Part shown: in pieces, positions 12,123 to 20,795 of the stretch
Position numbering within the stretch: position 1 is the first letter of the stretch
Layout of the letters: each line of letters opens with the position of its first letter
Source: Chitinivorax tropicus
Lineage (GTDB): Bacteria > Pseudomonadota > Gammaproteobacteria > Burkholderiales > SCOH01
Assembly: GCF_014202905.1 (NCBI RefSeq)
Contig: NZ_JACHHY010000016.1
Coordinates: forward strand, 61,113 to 125,112
Length of the DNA: 64,000 bases
Direction: 5' to 3'
Position numbers and translations under genes: made by a program
Notes under the pieces: model-generated
The model's input: the letters and a program-made list of their open reading frames with translations, nothing else
What the model was told of the DNA's origin: nothing
Database searches by the model: none

Positions 12123-12446
12123 ATGCAGCAGATCACCGCAGTGGCGCTGGCAGAATGGCTGGCAGATCGCACCCGGCCTACACCGGTGCTGTTGGATGTT
12201 CGTGAGGATTGGGAATTCAGGCTGTGCCATATTCCCGGCTCAGTGCACATTCCCATGCACGAGATCCCGACCCGGCTGAACGACATTGAAGACGACATGG
12301 AAACCGTGGTGATCTGTCATCACGGCATGCGTTCAATGCAGGTTGCCTTGTTCCTGCAAAGAGCTGGCTTCAACCACGTCATCAATCTACAAGGAGGGGT
12401 CGATGCCTGGGCACGGGAAGTCGATCCCAATATGGCAACCTACTGA
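12123..12446 (+). CDS. Single-domain rhodanese-like protein
   Basis: The 107-residue protein is one rhodanese domain: LLDVREDWEF (CH2A-like), HIPGSVHIPMHEI, and the active-site loop CHHGMRS, whose Cys would carry the persulfide. It ends NLQGGVDAWAREVDP. It is GlpE/PspE-like in size and probably cytoplasmic, as there is no signal peptide. Rhodaneses transfer sulfane sulfur; the acceptor here is unknown. It is transcribed with the pcm-like gene. Confidence 0.88.
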   Translation: MQQITAVALAEWLADRTRPTPVLLDVREDWEFRLCHIPGSVHIPMHEIPTRLNDIEDDMETVVICHHGMRSMQVALFLQRAGFNHVINLQGGVDAWAREVDPNMATY

Positions 12447-12466
12447 GCCAAATAGCCTGTCGAGCC

Positions 12467-12496
12467 AAACGCCCGTTTTCATGCGGGCGTTTTATT
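12467..12496. terminator. Bidirectional terminator
   Basis: A 9-bp stem, AAACGCCCG / CGGGCGTTT (12467-12475 with 12484-12492), is followed by TTATTTT. It ends the pcm-rhodanese operon. On the other strand it overlaps the stop of the convergent GGDEF gene and can serve that as well. Confidence 0.85.
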
Positions 12497-14345
12497 TTGT
12501 CGGCAAGCCAATCATTGTGGCATTGGCCATATCCCCGACCTCGACCCGGTTCCGCCCACCGCGCTTAGCCCGATACAGCGCATCATCCGCAGCACGCAGC
12601 ATGGTTTCATAACGTTGGGTTTCCAGAGGGACCGCCGTACACAAGCCAATACTGATCGTGACCTGGATAGCGTGTTGTTTGAACGTGATTTTCTTATCTG
12701 CTATCCGTTTTCTGATCACCTCACACAGCTGTTGTGCGCCACGCCCTTCTGTCAAAGGCAGAATCACGACGAACTCCTCACCACCATAACGGGCCAGGAA
12801 GTCGCATGGGCGTTTCAAGCAAGATTGAACAGCTGCGGCCACCTCTTTCAGAACCTGATCACCCGCTTGATGCCCATAGGTGTCGTTGATCTTTTTGAAA
12901 TGGTCGATATCCAAGATCGCCAAGGTCAAGTTATACGTCCCACGCCGCGCCCGTGACCATTCCTTGACAACACGGGCATCAAAGAATTTACGGTTACGAA
13001 CCCCCGTCAATCCATCCGTGAAGTTCAAAGCTTTCAGCTGATGATTGGCCTCAGACAGCTTCCGCATTGCTTCATCCAGCGCTTTGGTCCGTTCCTGAAC
13101 ACGGATTTCCAGCACCGTATTCTGTTCAAGGCTGTTGCGCTTGTGGTCTTCGCTAAGCGATTTGTAACGGTGTGCCAGGGCAAATGACAGCAAGATGGCC
13201 TGCAGGCCAATACCCAATTGCAAGGCTGGGAACTGTGTCAGCCATTGTGGAAAAACGCCAATGATCTGCATAGCGTGGGTCAACATGGCCACCGAGAACA
13301 CCAACCAACCCAGCAAGAAAAGCCGCGCGGGATATGCGATCTGTAATCGTGCCTTCACAGCGGCCAATACTGCCAATACAGTGGTCAACGACGTCAAGGT
13401 GAACCCAATCGACATGGTGACCGTTTGCTCACCAGTCAGGGCAATCAATGCCAGCGCTGCCGCAGACCACCATACAACCCGTGCCAACTGATCAAGTAAC
13501 GGTTGGTGTTCATCCAGCAATAAAAATCGACGAATGAAATTTACTGCACCGGTCAGAGCAAGCCCTAGCAACGCTGGCACCAGTATCGGTTGCCACGGCT
13601 TGCTCTCCCAGCCGGTCAGCGTGGTCAAGACACCACTGGCGACCAGCAGCATCAACCCTGATGCACCGGTAAAGGAGACAAAGTACAAGTAACTGGTATC
13701 ACGGATCGACGCAAAAATGAACAGGTTATACAGCACCAGCACCAGTAGCCCACCAAAGAGCATGCCCGCCAGAACAGAGTGATAGCGGGTTTTCTCCAGG
13801 TAGGTTTCATACGCTCTGATGTGCAATGTCCCGACATCTGATTTGCTCGGATCAAGCAAGAGATAGAACGTGGTCCGTTGCCCCGGTGGCAGAGAGACCG
13901 TGATGAAAGCTTCGTCTCGAGACAGATTTGCAGCGGAAAAAGGCATCGGTGGGGCATACTGCCAATGGCCAACCAGGTCGTCTGCCCGCATGACATATCC
14001 GTCGATCTCGCCCTTGGTAGGCAAACCAATTAGCCATTGCTGTGTATCTGATTGATTGAACACAACAAACCGATGCCACTGTCTGCCAGATACACTCGGT
14101 TGATCTACAAGGGGTCTGAATTGGGTATGGACGTCTGGGTGAGCAGCTTGTTTGATGTTGATCTGTGCGGGCAGATCAGGATGCACCATCAGGTGGTCAG
14201 CCAATGGGACAATCCACTGGGCCTGCCGTAATACCAGATCAGCATGTGCGGGCTTGGCCAATACCAAGCAGCACAATATCAACCCGACCATGCAGGCCAG
14301 CAGATGGCTCATGGCGGAATATGAACGGGCGGATGATAGCCGCAT
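12492..14345 (-). CDS. 7TM-DISM membrane diguanylate cyclase
   Basis: The 617-residue protein has a signal peptide, a periplasmic 7TMR-DISM extracellular domain (about 40-190), seven membrane helices (about 195-400), and a coiled-coil linker. A C-terminal GGDEF domain follows, with active site RYGGEEF. An RxxD inhibitory site (RPCD) five residues before the GG indicates c-di-GMP product inhibition. It should make c-di-GMP from GTP in response to an unknown periplasmic ligand. The ATG at 14345 was chosen because an upstream GTG adds a poor leader; ATG 14312 is also possible. None has a clear Shine-Dalgarno. It sits downstream of waaC-waaA but 141 bp away, so it probably has its own promoter. 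Confidence 0.87.
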   Translation of the reverse strand: MRLSSARSYSAMSHLLACMVGLILCCLVLAKPAHADLVLRQAQWIVPLADHLMVHPDLPAQINIKQAAHPDVHTQFRPLVDQPSVSGRQWHRFVVFNQSDTQQWLIGLPTKGEIDGYVMRADDLVGHWQYAPPMPFSAANLSRDEAFITVSLPPGQRTTFYLLLDPSKSDVGTLHIRAYETYLEKTRYHSVLAGMLFGGLLVLVLYNLFIFASIRDTSYLYFVSFTGASGLMLLVASGVLTTLTGWESKPWQPILVPALLGLALTGAVNFIRRFLLLDEHQPLLDQLARVVWWSAAALALIALTGEQTVTMSIGFTLTSLTTVLAVLAAVKARLQIAYPARLFLLGWLVFSVAMLTHAMQIIGVFPQWLTQFPALQLGIGLQAILLSFALAHRYKSLSEDHKRNSLEQNTVLEIRVQERTKALDEAMRKLSEANHQLKALNFTDGLTGVRNRKFFDARVVKEWSRARRGTYNLTLAILDIDHFKKINDTYGHQAGDQVLKEVAAAVQSCLKRPCDFLARYGGEEFVVILPLTEGRGAQQLCEVIRKRIADKKITFKQHAIQVTISIGLCTAVPLETQRYETMLRAADDALYRAKRGGRNRVEVGDMANATMIGLPTK

Positions 14346-14486
14346 GGAACGCAAGACAAAATCAATATTCGATATTGTCAATATAGTGTATGGACCTGGC
14401 ACTGTCTGACACTGCTCTATATAGGGAAAGCCATATTATATAAAGCAGTTCCGTTTTATGACATAGAAATAATATGTCGCCCGCGA

Positions 14487-15728
14487 TCAATGTACTGTTG
14501 TTACCAGTAAAGCCAATGTACGCTGTGTGGCGCCAGCATGCAACTGAGCAAATTGCAGCGCCGATTCACGCACATCTTTCAGCAAAACCACATCATTGAG
14601 CCACTGCCGGATTTGCACCACGGCTTGTTGCATATCTGCAACTTGGCAAGCAGCGCCGGCTTCTATCGCCAAGCGGGTCACATCGGTAAAGTTGAACATA
14701 TGAGGGCCTACGATCGCCGGACAGCCGGTTGCACAGGCTTCAATCAGATTCTGCCCACCAAGCGGCATGAAGCCACCGCCAATCAACGCGCAATCTGCCA
14801 TGGCATAGTATGCATACAACTCCCCCATGCTATCCCCCAACCAGACCTGGAGGGATGATGAGACAGGTTGTTCACTACGCTTGGCCCATTGCATGCCGCT
14901 GGCTTCCAAAATGCCAGCCACTTCATCGAATCGTTGCGGGTGGCGCGGCACAATCACCAATAATGCATCAGGCGGGTTGTCTTGCCACGCTTTCAACAGC
15001 AATGCTTCTTCACCATCACGACTGCTGCCAAACACGACAACAGGCCTGCGCCCTAGCTGCGCCCGCCAATGCTGGCCCAGCTCCAGCTGAGCTGGTGGTA
15101 GTTGTACATCGAATTTGATATTGCCACACACCTGGACCTCACAATTGCCCAGCAAGCGTAAGCGTGCTGCATCCGCATCACTCTGCGCAGCAATGCCTCG
15201 CAGCGATTGCAATGCCGGGCGTACAAGCGATTCGATGCGTCCATATCCACGAGCAGAGCGAGCGGATAGCCGTGCATTGACCAAATACAACGGCACACCG
15301 TGTTGGCGAGCAGCATGGATCAGATTGGGCCAGATCTCGGTTTCCATCAACAAACCCAAAACCGGCTTGAAATGACGTAGAAAACGATCCACCGCACCAG
15401 GCAGATCATACGGCAGAAAGACCGCCTCCACTTTTTGACCATACATTGCCGACGCAGTATCCCGACCAGTCGGTGTCATCTGGGTCAACACGATCCGATG
15501 GCCAGGATAGGCTTCATACAACGCGTTGATCAATGGCTGTGCCGCCCGTGTTTCCCCAACTGAGACTGCGTGTAGCCAGATCACCGGCTGAGTGGGTTTC
15601 TGCTGATAAATACCAAAACGCTCTGCCCAATGCTGCCGATACCCCCGCTGCTTACGGCCTCGCCACCACAGACGAAGCAAGATCATCGGCACCAATAAGC
15701 GGAAAAGCTGGGTATACCACCACCTCAT
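14487..15728 (-). CDS. waaA: 3-deoxy-D-manno-octulosonic acid transferase
   Basis: The 413-residue inner-membrane-associated KDO transferase adds KDO to lipid IVA. Family features visible are the N-terminal anchor (LFRLLVPMILLRLWWRG), HAVSVGETRAAQPLI with the catalytic Glu, the METEIWPN block, and the GT30/GT-B C-domain signature GGGFMPLGGQNLIEA. It overlaps waaC by 4 bases (ATGA), so the two are translated as a unit: waaC first, then waaA. Together they build the inner LPS core. Confidence 0.95.
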   Translation of the reverse strand: MRWWYTQLFRLLVPMILLRLWWRGRKQRGYRQHWAERFGIYQQKPTQPVIWLHAVSVGETRAAQPLINALYEAYPGHRIVLTQMTPTGRDTASAMYGQKVEAVFLPYDLPGAVDRFLRHFKPVLGLLMETEIWPNLIHAARQHGVPLYLVNARLSARSARGYGRIESLVRPALQSLRGIAAQSDADAARLRLLGNCEVQVCGNIKFDVQLPPAQLELGQHWRAQLGRRPVVVFGSSRDGEEALLLKAWQDNPPDALLVIVPRHPQRFDEVAGILEASGMQWAKRSEQPVSSSLQVWLGDSMGELYAYYAMADCALIGGGFMPLGGQNLIEACATGCPAIVGPHMFNFTDVTRLAIEAGAACQVADMQQAVVQIRQWLNDVVLLKDVRESALQFAQLHAGATQRTLALLVTTVH

Positions 15729-16684
15729 GGCGCCAAGACCTGCATGACATGCCGCCAGACATCATCAACCGAGGGGGGCATACCATTGTGCCCCAGATTC
15801 CAGCAAAGACTATCTGCCATCACACCCGTCAAACCCGGCTCGGAAGCACAAAACAACGCAATCGTCGGACACGCCACCGCCGCTGCCAGATGACTCAAAC
15901 CGGTATCGACGCCTACTGTCAATCGAGCACCCGCCAACACACCCGCCGCATCGGCAAGACTCATTTGTGGAGCAACAACCGCATTGGGCATACCCCTTGC
16001 CAAGGTTGCTGCCGCCTGCTGCTCTGCTTGGCTCCCCCATGGCAAGACACAAGCCAAACCCAACTCATGCAAGCGAACTGCCAACGATTGCCATGCCGCT
16101 ACCGACCATTGTTTGTCTGCTCGACTTGTCGCATGCAGCAATACAGCATAGGGCTTGTGTGGCAACCAGGAAAAAGCAACTGGCGATGGTGCCAAACCAT
16201 AATCCAACGACGACGGAATCGTGTACCCCAACGCCTCAGCAGCCAATTGACGATTCCGCGTCACAGCATGTGATGTTCGGGATACGGCAAACCGGCGATC
16301 ATAAAAATAACTGGCGATCGGCTCACGGATACTATGGCTATCGTAGCCAGCAACCGGTCCATTCGCCTTTGACGCAAGCCATGCACTCTTCAACAAGCCT
16401 TGCAGATCCAACACCAAATCATAGTGAGATGAAGCAAGACGATGTTTGAACGCACGCCACTCTGCTTGCACGCTACCCTTCCACCAAGCCTTACGCCACC
16501 TCCGAACTGCAACAGGGATGACATTACATACTCGTGGATGCATTTGCGGAATCCCGGCAAACGACTCTTCCACCATCCAATCTACCTGCCAAGATGGGTT
16601 CGAACCAGCAACGTCTGCCAACACCGGCAAGGCATGGATCACGTCTCCCATCGAGGACGTTTTGACAATCAATAATTTCGACAT
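15725..16684 (-). CDS. waaC: Lipopolysaccharide heptosyltransferase I
   Basis: The 319-residue GT9 enzyme adds the first L,D-heptose to KDO2-lipid A. It begins LIVKTSSMGDVIHALPVL, the classic WaaC N-terminus with the catalytic Asp, and has HATSRADKQW and GVDTGLSHLAAAVACPTIALF in the nucleotide-sugar binding half. It is the first gene after the DnaA-box-rich intergenic region and overlaps waaA. Confidence 0.95.
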   Translation of the reverse strand: MSKLLIVKTSSMGDVIHALPVLADVAGSNPSWQVDWMVEESFAGIPQMHPRVCNVIPVAVRRWRKAWWKGSVQAEWRAFKHRLASSHYDLVLDLQGLLKSAWLASKANGPVAGYDSHSIREPIASYFYDRRFAVSRTSHAVTRNRQLAAEALGYTIPSSLDYGLAPSPVAFSWLPHKPYAVLLHATSRADKQWSVAAWQSLAVRLHELGLACVLPWGSQAEQQAAATLARGMPNAVVAPQMSLADAAGVLAGARLTVGVDTGLSHLAAAVACPTIALFCASEPGLTGVMADSLCWNLGHNGMPPSVDDVWRHVMQVLAP

Positions 16685-16807
16685 AACGGAAATTGTATCA
16701 GTGCCTTGCTACATCGTAGCGAAAAGGCGACTACCCACAACCACCCTGTCCAGTGCAAACAACATTCCCCCGGACACAAGTAGTTGAAATAAATAGAGCT
16801 ATATAAG

Positions 16808-16816
16808 TTATCCACA
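16808..16816 (+). promoter_or_regulatory. DnaA box 1
   Basis: TTATCCACA, the high-affinity DnaA consensus, lies on the plus strand just after an AT-rich AAATAAATAGAGCTATATAAG-like stretch. Confidence 0.75.
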
Positions 16817-16880
16817 GCCTACCGAAAACTAACATGCACTGTATGCCAACAATAAGCAGAAGCATGGATCTCATGAGTAA

Positions 16881-16889
16881 TGTGGATAA
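16881..16889 (-). promoter_or_regulatory. DnaA box 2 (inverted)
   Basis: TGTGGATAA is the reverse complement of TTATCCACA, in the opposite orientation to the other three boxes, 64 bases from box 1. Confidence 0.75.
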
Positions 16890-16903
16890 AAACCAGCAGA
16901 CAG

Positions 16904-16927
16904 GCTCAAAAAAACGGGCAAAGCCCC
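16904..16927 (-). terminator. Orphan rho-independent terminator inside the origin region
   Basis: On the minus strand a GC-rich hairpin (ACGGG / CCCGT arms, 16914-16930) is followed by a run of seven T. No minus-strand gene precedes it within the gap, so it either ends a short RNA that starts in the AT-rich part of the region or shields the left DnaA boxes from transcription. Confidence 0.6.
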
Positions 16928-17106
16928 GTCACAAAAAGACTTTGACGCAGCATTTCGTGACATGGAAAACGTGAGGACAGATTGTGTAGTTTCCCCTGTT
17001 TCAAGCCAACACGAAATTCGTCACACATTTGTCACACATCAGAAGAACGAGTTACCCCTAGCAAAAAAATTGACGCAACATACTGAGAAACAAAGCAGAA
17101 AGTGGG

Positions 17107-17115
17107 TTATCCACA
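17107..17115 (+). promoter_or_regulatory. DnaA box 3
   Basis: TTATCCACA lies immediately upstream of the AT-rich tract (17129-17190), the spacing seen in bacterial origins between a DnaA box and the unwinding element. Confidence 0.75.
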
Positions 17116-17158
17116 GAACACTGGCAACTCTATTATTTTCTTATCTATCTTCTTTATC

Positions 17159-17167
17159 TTATTCACA
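17159..17167 (+). promoter_or_regulatory. DnaA box 4 within the AT-rich tract
   Basis: TTATTCACA fits TTATNCACA and is embedded in the AT-rich segment itself. Confidence 0.65.
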
Positions 17168-17256
17168 TAATTGATATAGAAAAGAATACAGATGCCAAAG
17201 GAAGGTCAGCAGGTCTGGTATCCTACAAACACCTGTCATCTTTCTCTGACCACCAC

Positions 17257-18015
17257 ATGTCCACCAAGCTTTCAGCGGTGCTGATCACCCAAAATGCAGC
17301 AGAACAACTCCCTGCTTGCTTGCAATCACTACACTTCGCTGACGAAATCATTGTTGTAGACAGCGGCAGCAACGACCACACATTGGCAGTTGCTCATAAA
17401 GCAGGCGCAAAAGTGATCCATCAGGAATGGTTGGGTTTCGGCAGACAAAAGCAATTTGCGATCACACAGGCCAGCTACGATTGGGTACTGTGTATCGATA
17501 GTGATGAAAGGGTCTCCGACGAGCTGAAAAGCAGCATCCAACAAACGTTGAACAACCCAAAGCACACTGCATACCGCATGCCACGCAGCAATCGCTTCAT
17601 GGGACGTTTCCTGAAGCATGGTGAAGGCTACCCAGACTGGAGCCTCAGACTATTCAACAGACGCCACGCAAAATGGTCAGATGACGCAGTACACGAGAAA
17701 GTGATTCATGAAGACAGTGTCGGTACACTGACCGGCGACCTCCTGCACGAATCAGGAGAAGACATCGCACGTTACTTCGACAAACAAAACCGATACACTA
17801 CTTTACAAGCACAACAATTGTTCAAACGGGGCAAACAGTGTAGTCTCGCGCAACTTGTACTGAGCCCACTTTTCCGTTTCATACGTTTCTATCTGTTCAA
17901 ACGCGGCTTTATGGATGGGGTACCTGGTTTGGTCCACATCCTGATTGGCTGTTTCAACAGTTTCAGCAAATATGCCAAACTGATAGAACTCCACCGACTA
18001 CATAAACAGCCATGA
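17257..18015 (+). CDS. GT2 glycosyltransferase, WaaE/KdtX-like
   Basis: The 252-residue family 2 glycosyltransferase has the order typical of WaaE-like LPS core enzymes: LSAVLITQNAAEQLPACLQSL start, EIIVVDSGSNDHT, CIDSDERVS with the metal-binding DxD, and RFNRRHAKWSDDAVHEKV. A C-terminal amphipathic or membrane-proximal segment (FIRFYLFKRGFMDGVPGLVHI) follows. WaaE enzymes add beta-1,4-glucose to heptose I; the exact sugar here is unproven. The ATG at 17257 starts right at the conserved N-terminus. It overlaps the epimerase gene by 4 bases. Confidence 0.87.
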   Translation: MSTKLSAVLITQNAAEQLPACLQSLHFADEIIVVDSGSNDHTLAVAHKAGAKVIHQEWLGFGRQKQFAITQASYDWVLCIDSDERVSDELKSSIQQTLNNPKHTAYRMPRSNRFMGRFLKHGEGYPDWSLRLFNRRHAKWSDDAVHEKVIHEDSVGTLTGDLLHESGEDIARYFDKQNRYTTLQAQQLFKRGKQCSLAQLVLSPLFRFIRFYLFKRGFMDGVPGLVHILIGCFNSFSKYAKLIELHRLHKQP

Positions 18016-19025
18016 CCATTCTTGTCACCGGTGCAGCCGGATTCATCGGAATGCACGTCTGTCGTGCTTTATTACTACAGGGTAGACACGTTGTTGGCCT
18101 GGACAATTTCAACGATTACTACTCGCCATCACTGAAATTCGACCGCATCAAAGCACTGAATGAATGTTCACCTACTTTTGTATGTGAACAAGTCGACATC
18201 GCCAATGCAGTGCAGCTCGATGAGGTATTCAAAAAACATCAGGTTCAATATGTCATACACTTGGCAGCCCAGGCTGGTGTCAGATATTCACTGAAGAACC
18301 CAAGGGCGTACAGCAACAGCAACCTGACCGGGTTTACCAATATTCTGGAGTCATGCCGACAACACCAGATCAAGCACTTGGTCTTTGCCAGCAGCTCAAG
18401 TGTCTACGGCTCCAATGTCAAAATTCCATTTGACGAAAGTGACAACGTAGACCACCCCATCAGCTTGTATGCGGCCACCAAAAAGGCTAACGAGGTGATG
18501 GCTCATAGCTATGCGCATCTGTTCGATCTACCATGTACTGGGCTGAGATTCTTTACCGTATATGGGCCATGGGGCCGTCCCGATATGGCGACATGGTTGT
18601 TCACTGATGCCATTTTGCAGGGTAAGCCAATCAACGTATTCAACAATGGCGATCTGAAACGGGATTTCACTTATGTTGATGATATCGTTGAAGGTGTCAT
18701 CAGGGTGCTTGACCATATTCCAGCCACCAACCCAGACTTCGACAAGTGGCATCCAGATCCTGCATCCAGCTTTGCGCCCTATCGTCTTTACAATATCGGC
18801 AACCATCAGCCTGTGGCGCTGGAAACCTTCATATCAACACTTGAAGCAGCACTGGGAAAGCCGGCGATCAGAAACAATATGCCGATGCAGGATGGAGACG
18901 TGTATGCGACCTATGCGAACACCGACCGTCTACGACAAGCGGTCGGGTTCTCGCCAAATACAGAGTTGAAGGTGGGGTTACAACACTTCGTCGATTGGTA
19001 TCTTGCATACCATCGACTCTCATAA
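18012..19025 (+). CDS. NAD-dependent epimerase, UDP-glucuronate 4-epimerase-like
   Basis: The 337-residue extended SDR enzyme has the NAD-binding TGAAGFIG at residue 6 onward, LAAQAGVRYSL, the SSSSVYG serine, and the catalytic YAATK. The block FFTVYGPWGRPDMA is characteristic of UDP-glucuronate 4-epimerases (CapI/LpsL type) that supply UDP-galacturonate for polysaccharides. It is coupled to the GT2 gene (ATGA overlap), suggesting a sugar used in the LPS core or a capsule. Exact substrate is inferred from motifs. Confidence 0.88.
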   Translation: MTILVTGAAGFIGMHVCRALLLQGRHVVGLDNFNDYYSPSLKFDRIKALNECSPTFVCEQVDIANAVQLDEVFKKHQVQYVIHLAAQAGVRYSLKNPRAYSNSNLTGFTNILESCRQHQIKHLVFASSSSVYGSNVKIPFDESDNVDHPISLYAATKKANEVMAHSYAHLFDLPCTGLRFFTVYGPWGRPDMATWLFTDAILQGKPINVFNNGDLKRDFTYVDDIVEGVIRVLDHIPATNPDFDKWHPDPASSFAPYRLYNIGNHQPVALETFISTLEAALGKPAIRNNMPMQDGDVYATYANTDRLRQAVGFSPNTELKVGLQHFVDWYLAYHRLS

Positions 19026-19031
19026 TGGAAA

Positions 19032-19652
19032 TTATCTAAATAAATCAGATAATTGATGAGAATTTGCCAATGGATCGATTGCATCGAACAATGCGGAGAT
19101 CATGGCAATGGCATCTGCGCCTGCTTGGATAACCTGCAGTGCATTTACAGATGTGATTCCCCCAATGGCAACAACTGGCACAGGGATGATCTTTGCCTGC
19201 TGGAACAGGCTGAGTGGTGCATTTACAGCATCGGGTTTGGTAGATGAACTGAAAACAGCACCAAACGCAACGTAGCTTGCACCTTCATCAGCAGCTTTTC
19301 GCGCCAAGGACAGCTGGTTGTAACACGATATGCCGACAACTGCAGTGGAACCTAGCTCAGATCGGGCGTTGGCCAGGGCCCGATCATCTTTACCAAGATG
19401 CACACCAGCTGCGCCAACTTCCGCTGCCAGTGAAATATCGTCATTAATGATCAATGGAATGGAAAATTCATCACACAAGGCTTTGAGTGATGAAGCCTGT
19501 TCAAGACGTAATGCTTGATCACGATGTTTGTTTCGGTATTGCAAAACAGAAACCCCGCCGGTTAGCACCAAGCGGGATTTGTTTATCAACGTTTCTGTAT
19601 CCATCGTGTCCGGTGTGATGGCATATACACCGCGGATCTCATGTTTCATCAT
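19032..19652 (-). CDS. thiE: Thiamine-phosphate synthase ThiE
   Basis: The 206-residue TIM-barrel enzyme joins hydroxymethylpyrimidine diphosphate and thiazole phosphate to give thiamine phosphate. Motifs present are VYAITPD, VSVLQYRNK, LIINDD, GVHLGKDD, GISCYN, FGAVFSSSTK and VAIGGITSVNA. HLGKDD in place of the common HLGQ-D is a mild variation. ATG 19652 or the next codon (19649) starts translation. It overlaps the end of thiD by 14 bases, so thiD-thiE form one unit. No TPP riboswitch was seen before thiD. Confidence 0.94.
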   Translation of the reverse strand: MMKHEIRGVYAITPDTMDTETLINKSRLVLTGGVSVLQYRNKHRDQALRLEQASSLKALCDEFSIPLIINDDISLAAEVGAAGVHLGKDDRALANARSELGSTAVVGISCYNQLSLARKAADEGASYVAFGAVFSSSTKPDAVNAPLSLFQQAKIIPVPVVAIGGITSVNALQVIQAGADAIAMISALFDAIDPLANSHQLSDLFR

Positions 19653-20460
19653 TGTTCTCGGTATTACGAGCCCAGAACAGACGATCAGGAATGTATTGCC
19701 CCATGCCAGGTCGGATGGCGTTTTTCAAGGTCTGCCAAGTGTATTCCTGCGCTTCTTTGACGGCTTCCGGTACATCCAGCCCAGTTGCAATCAAGCCAGC
19801 AATGGCGGATGCCAATGTGCAACCGGACCCATGATAGCTTCCTGGCAAACGAGCCCAACTATCAGCACGCACTTTGCCACCACGGTTGTACAAGGTATTG
19901 ACGACATTGGGTGTATTTTCATGGGTGCCCGTGATCAGCACATATTCACAACCCATGGCACGGATACGCTTGGCACACTCCTCAAGCGAATAGTCATCAT
20001 CTGGATCATCCACCAATCGACGGGCTTCGATGCTGTTTGGCGTGATGACAACTGTGTGTGGAATCAACAGTTCCCGCATTGCGGAAATCAAATCCTCCGT
20101 TGCAAATTCATCGCCTGCACCGGATGCCAGGACTGGGTCCAGTACCAGCGGGATATCGGGGTAATCTGCTGCGATTTCAGCAATGGCGGCAACATTTTCA
20201 GTGCTGCCGATCACGCCAACCTTGAACGCAGCGACCTGCATGTCTTCAAGAATGAAACGGGCTTGATCAATCACCAGCTCAGGGTCCATAGCCTGTAGAT
20301 CATCCACACCAGCACTATCTTGCACGGTAATGCCTGTCACGACGGACAGTGGATGGCAACCCAGACTGGCCAATGTCAAAATGTCGGCTTGTAAACCTGC
20401 ACCGCTGGAAGGGTCTGTTGCGGCAAAGGTCAAGACGATAGGAAGCGGATTTGCATGCAT
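19639..20460 (-). CDS. thiD: Hydroxymethylpyrimidine/phosphomethylpyrimidine kinase
   Basis: The 273-residue ribokinase-fold enzyme phosphorylates HMP and HMP-P for thiamine synthesis or salvage. Family signs are FAATDPSSGAGLQADI, TGITVQDS, LVLDPVLASGAG, VVITPNSIEARRL, and the ATP-site GSYHGSGCTLASA. I chose ATG 20460 because it matches usual ThiD length; an upstream GTG at 20532 would add 24 unlikely residues. No good Shine-Dalgarno is visible. It is divergent from the rubredoxin gene, as in many betaproteobacteria. Confidence 0.94.
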   Translation of the reverse strand: MHANPLPIVLTFAATDPSSGAGLQADILTLASLGCHPLSVVTGITVQDSAGVDDLQAMDPELVIDQARFILEDMQVAAFKVGVIGSTENVAAIAEIAADYPDIPLVLDPVLASGAGDEFATEDLISAMRELLIPHTVVITPNSIEARRLVDDPDDDYSLEECAKRIRAMGCEYVLITGTHENTPNVVNTLYNRGGKVRADSWARLPGSYHGSGCTLASAIAGLIATGLDVPEAVKEAQEYTWQTLKNAIRPGMGQYIPDRLFWARNTENNDET

Positions 20461-20566
20461 GAAAAGAGAGGCTTTCTGAATTGCGTTAGAATAGTCGTTT
20501 TCTGAGTGTGCGCCGGAAATGGGCGGCTGCACATGATTTCATTGTAACTGAATCATGGAAACTCGC

Positions 20567-20731
20567 ATGAACCGCTATATGTGCCTGATTTGTGGATTTA
20601 TTTATGACGAAGCTGAAGGTCGTCCTGAAGACGGGATCGCTGCAGGCACCCGTTGGAACGATGTTCCAATGAATTGGACCTGCCCAGATTGCGGAGCCCG
20701 TAAAGAAGACTTCGAGATGGTTCAACTCTAA
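20567..20731 (+). CDS. rubA: Rubredoxin
   Basis: A 54-residue rubredoxin has CLICG (Cys 6 and 9) and CPDCG (Cys 39 and 42), the four ligands of the single iron, with [16 protein letters not shown] and DVPMNW between them. It is a small cytoplasmic electron carrier. The ATG at 20567 has GGAA 6 bases upstream; an in-frame ATG at 20555 would add four residues. It lies between divergent thiD and the M48 lipoprotein gene. Confidence 0.96.
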   Translation: MNRYMCLICGFIYDEAEGRPEDGIAAGTRWNDVPMNWTCPDCGARKEDFEMVQL

Positions 20732-20795
20732 ACCTGGAACTGCCGATAGGCTGTCTGGTTCCAAGTGGATGATTCGGTCAAACAGGAGGTTGATG

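Larger units (their letters stand above)
16685..17256. other. oriC: Candidate chromosome replication origin (oriC)
   Basis: This is a 572-bp gene-free region between divergent LPS genes. It contains four exact TTATNCACA DnaA boxes (16808-16816 +, 16881-16889 -, 17107-17115 +, 17159-17167 +). By simple arithmetic about two such sites are expected in the whole 64 kb and about 0.02 in this gap. A roughly 60-bp AT-rich tract (17129-17190) directly follows the third box and could be the unwinding element. Near-matches such as CTACCCACA at about 16731 may be weak boxes. Samples of base composition change sign around here or slightly to the right, and parS sites flank the region. No dnaA is present. 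The call is inference from these combined signals. Confidence 0.65.

Noticed and set aside
16962..17174. 70-residue plus-strand frame inside the origin region
   Set aside because: It crosses the DnaA boxes and the AT-rich tract, has no ribosome-binding site and no family resemblance.
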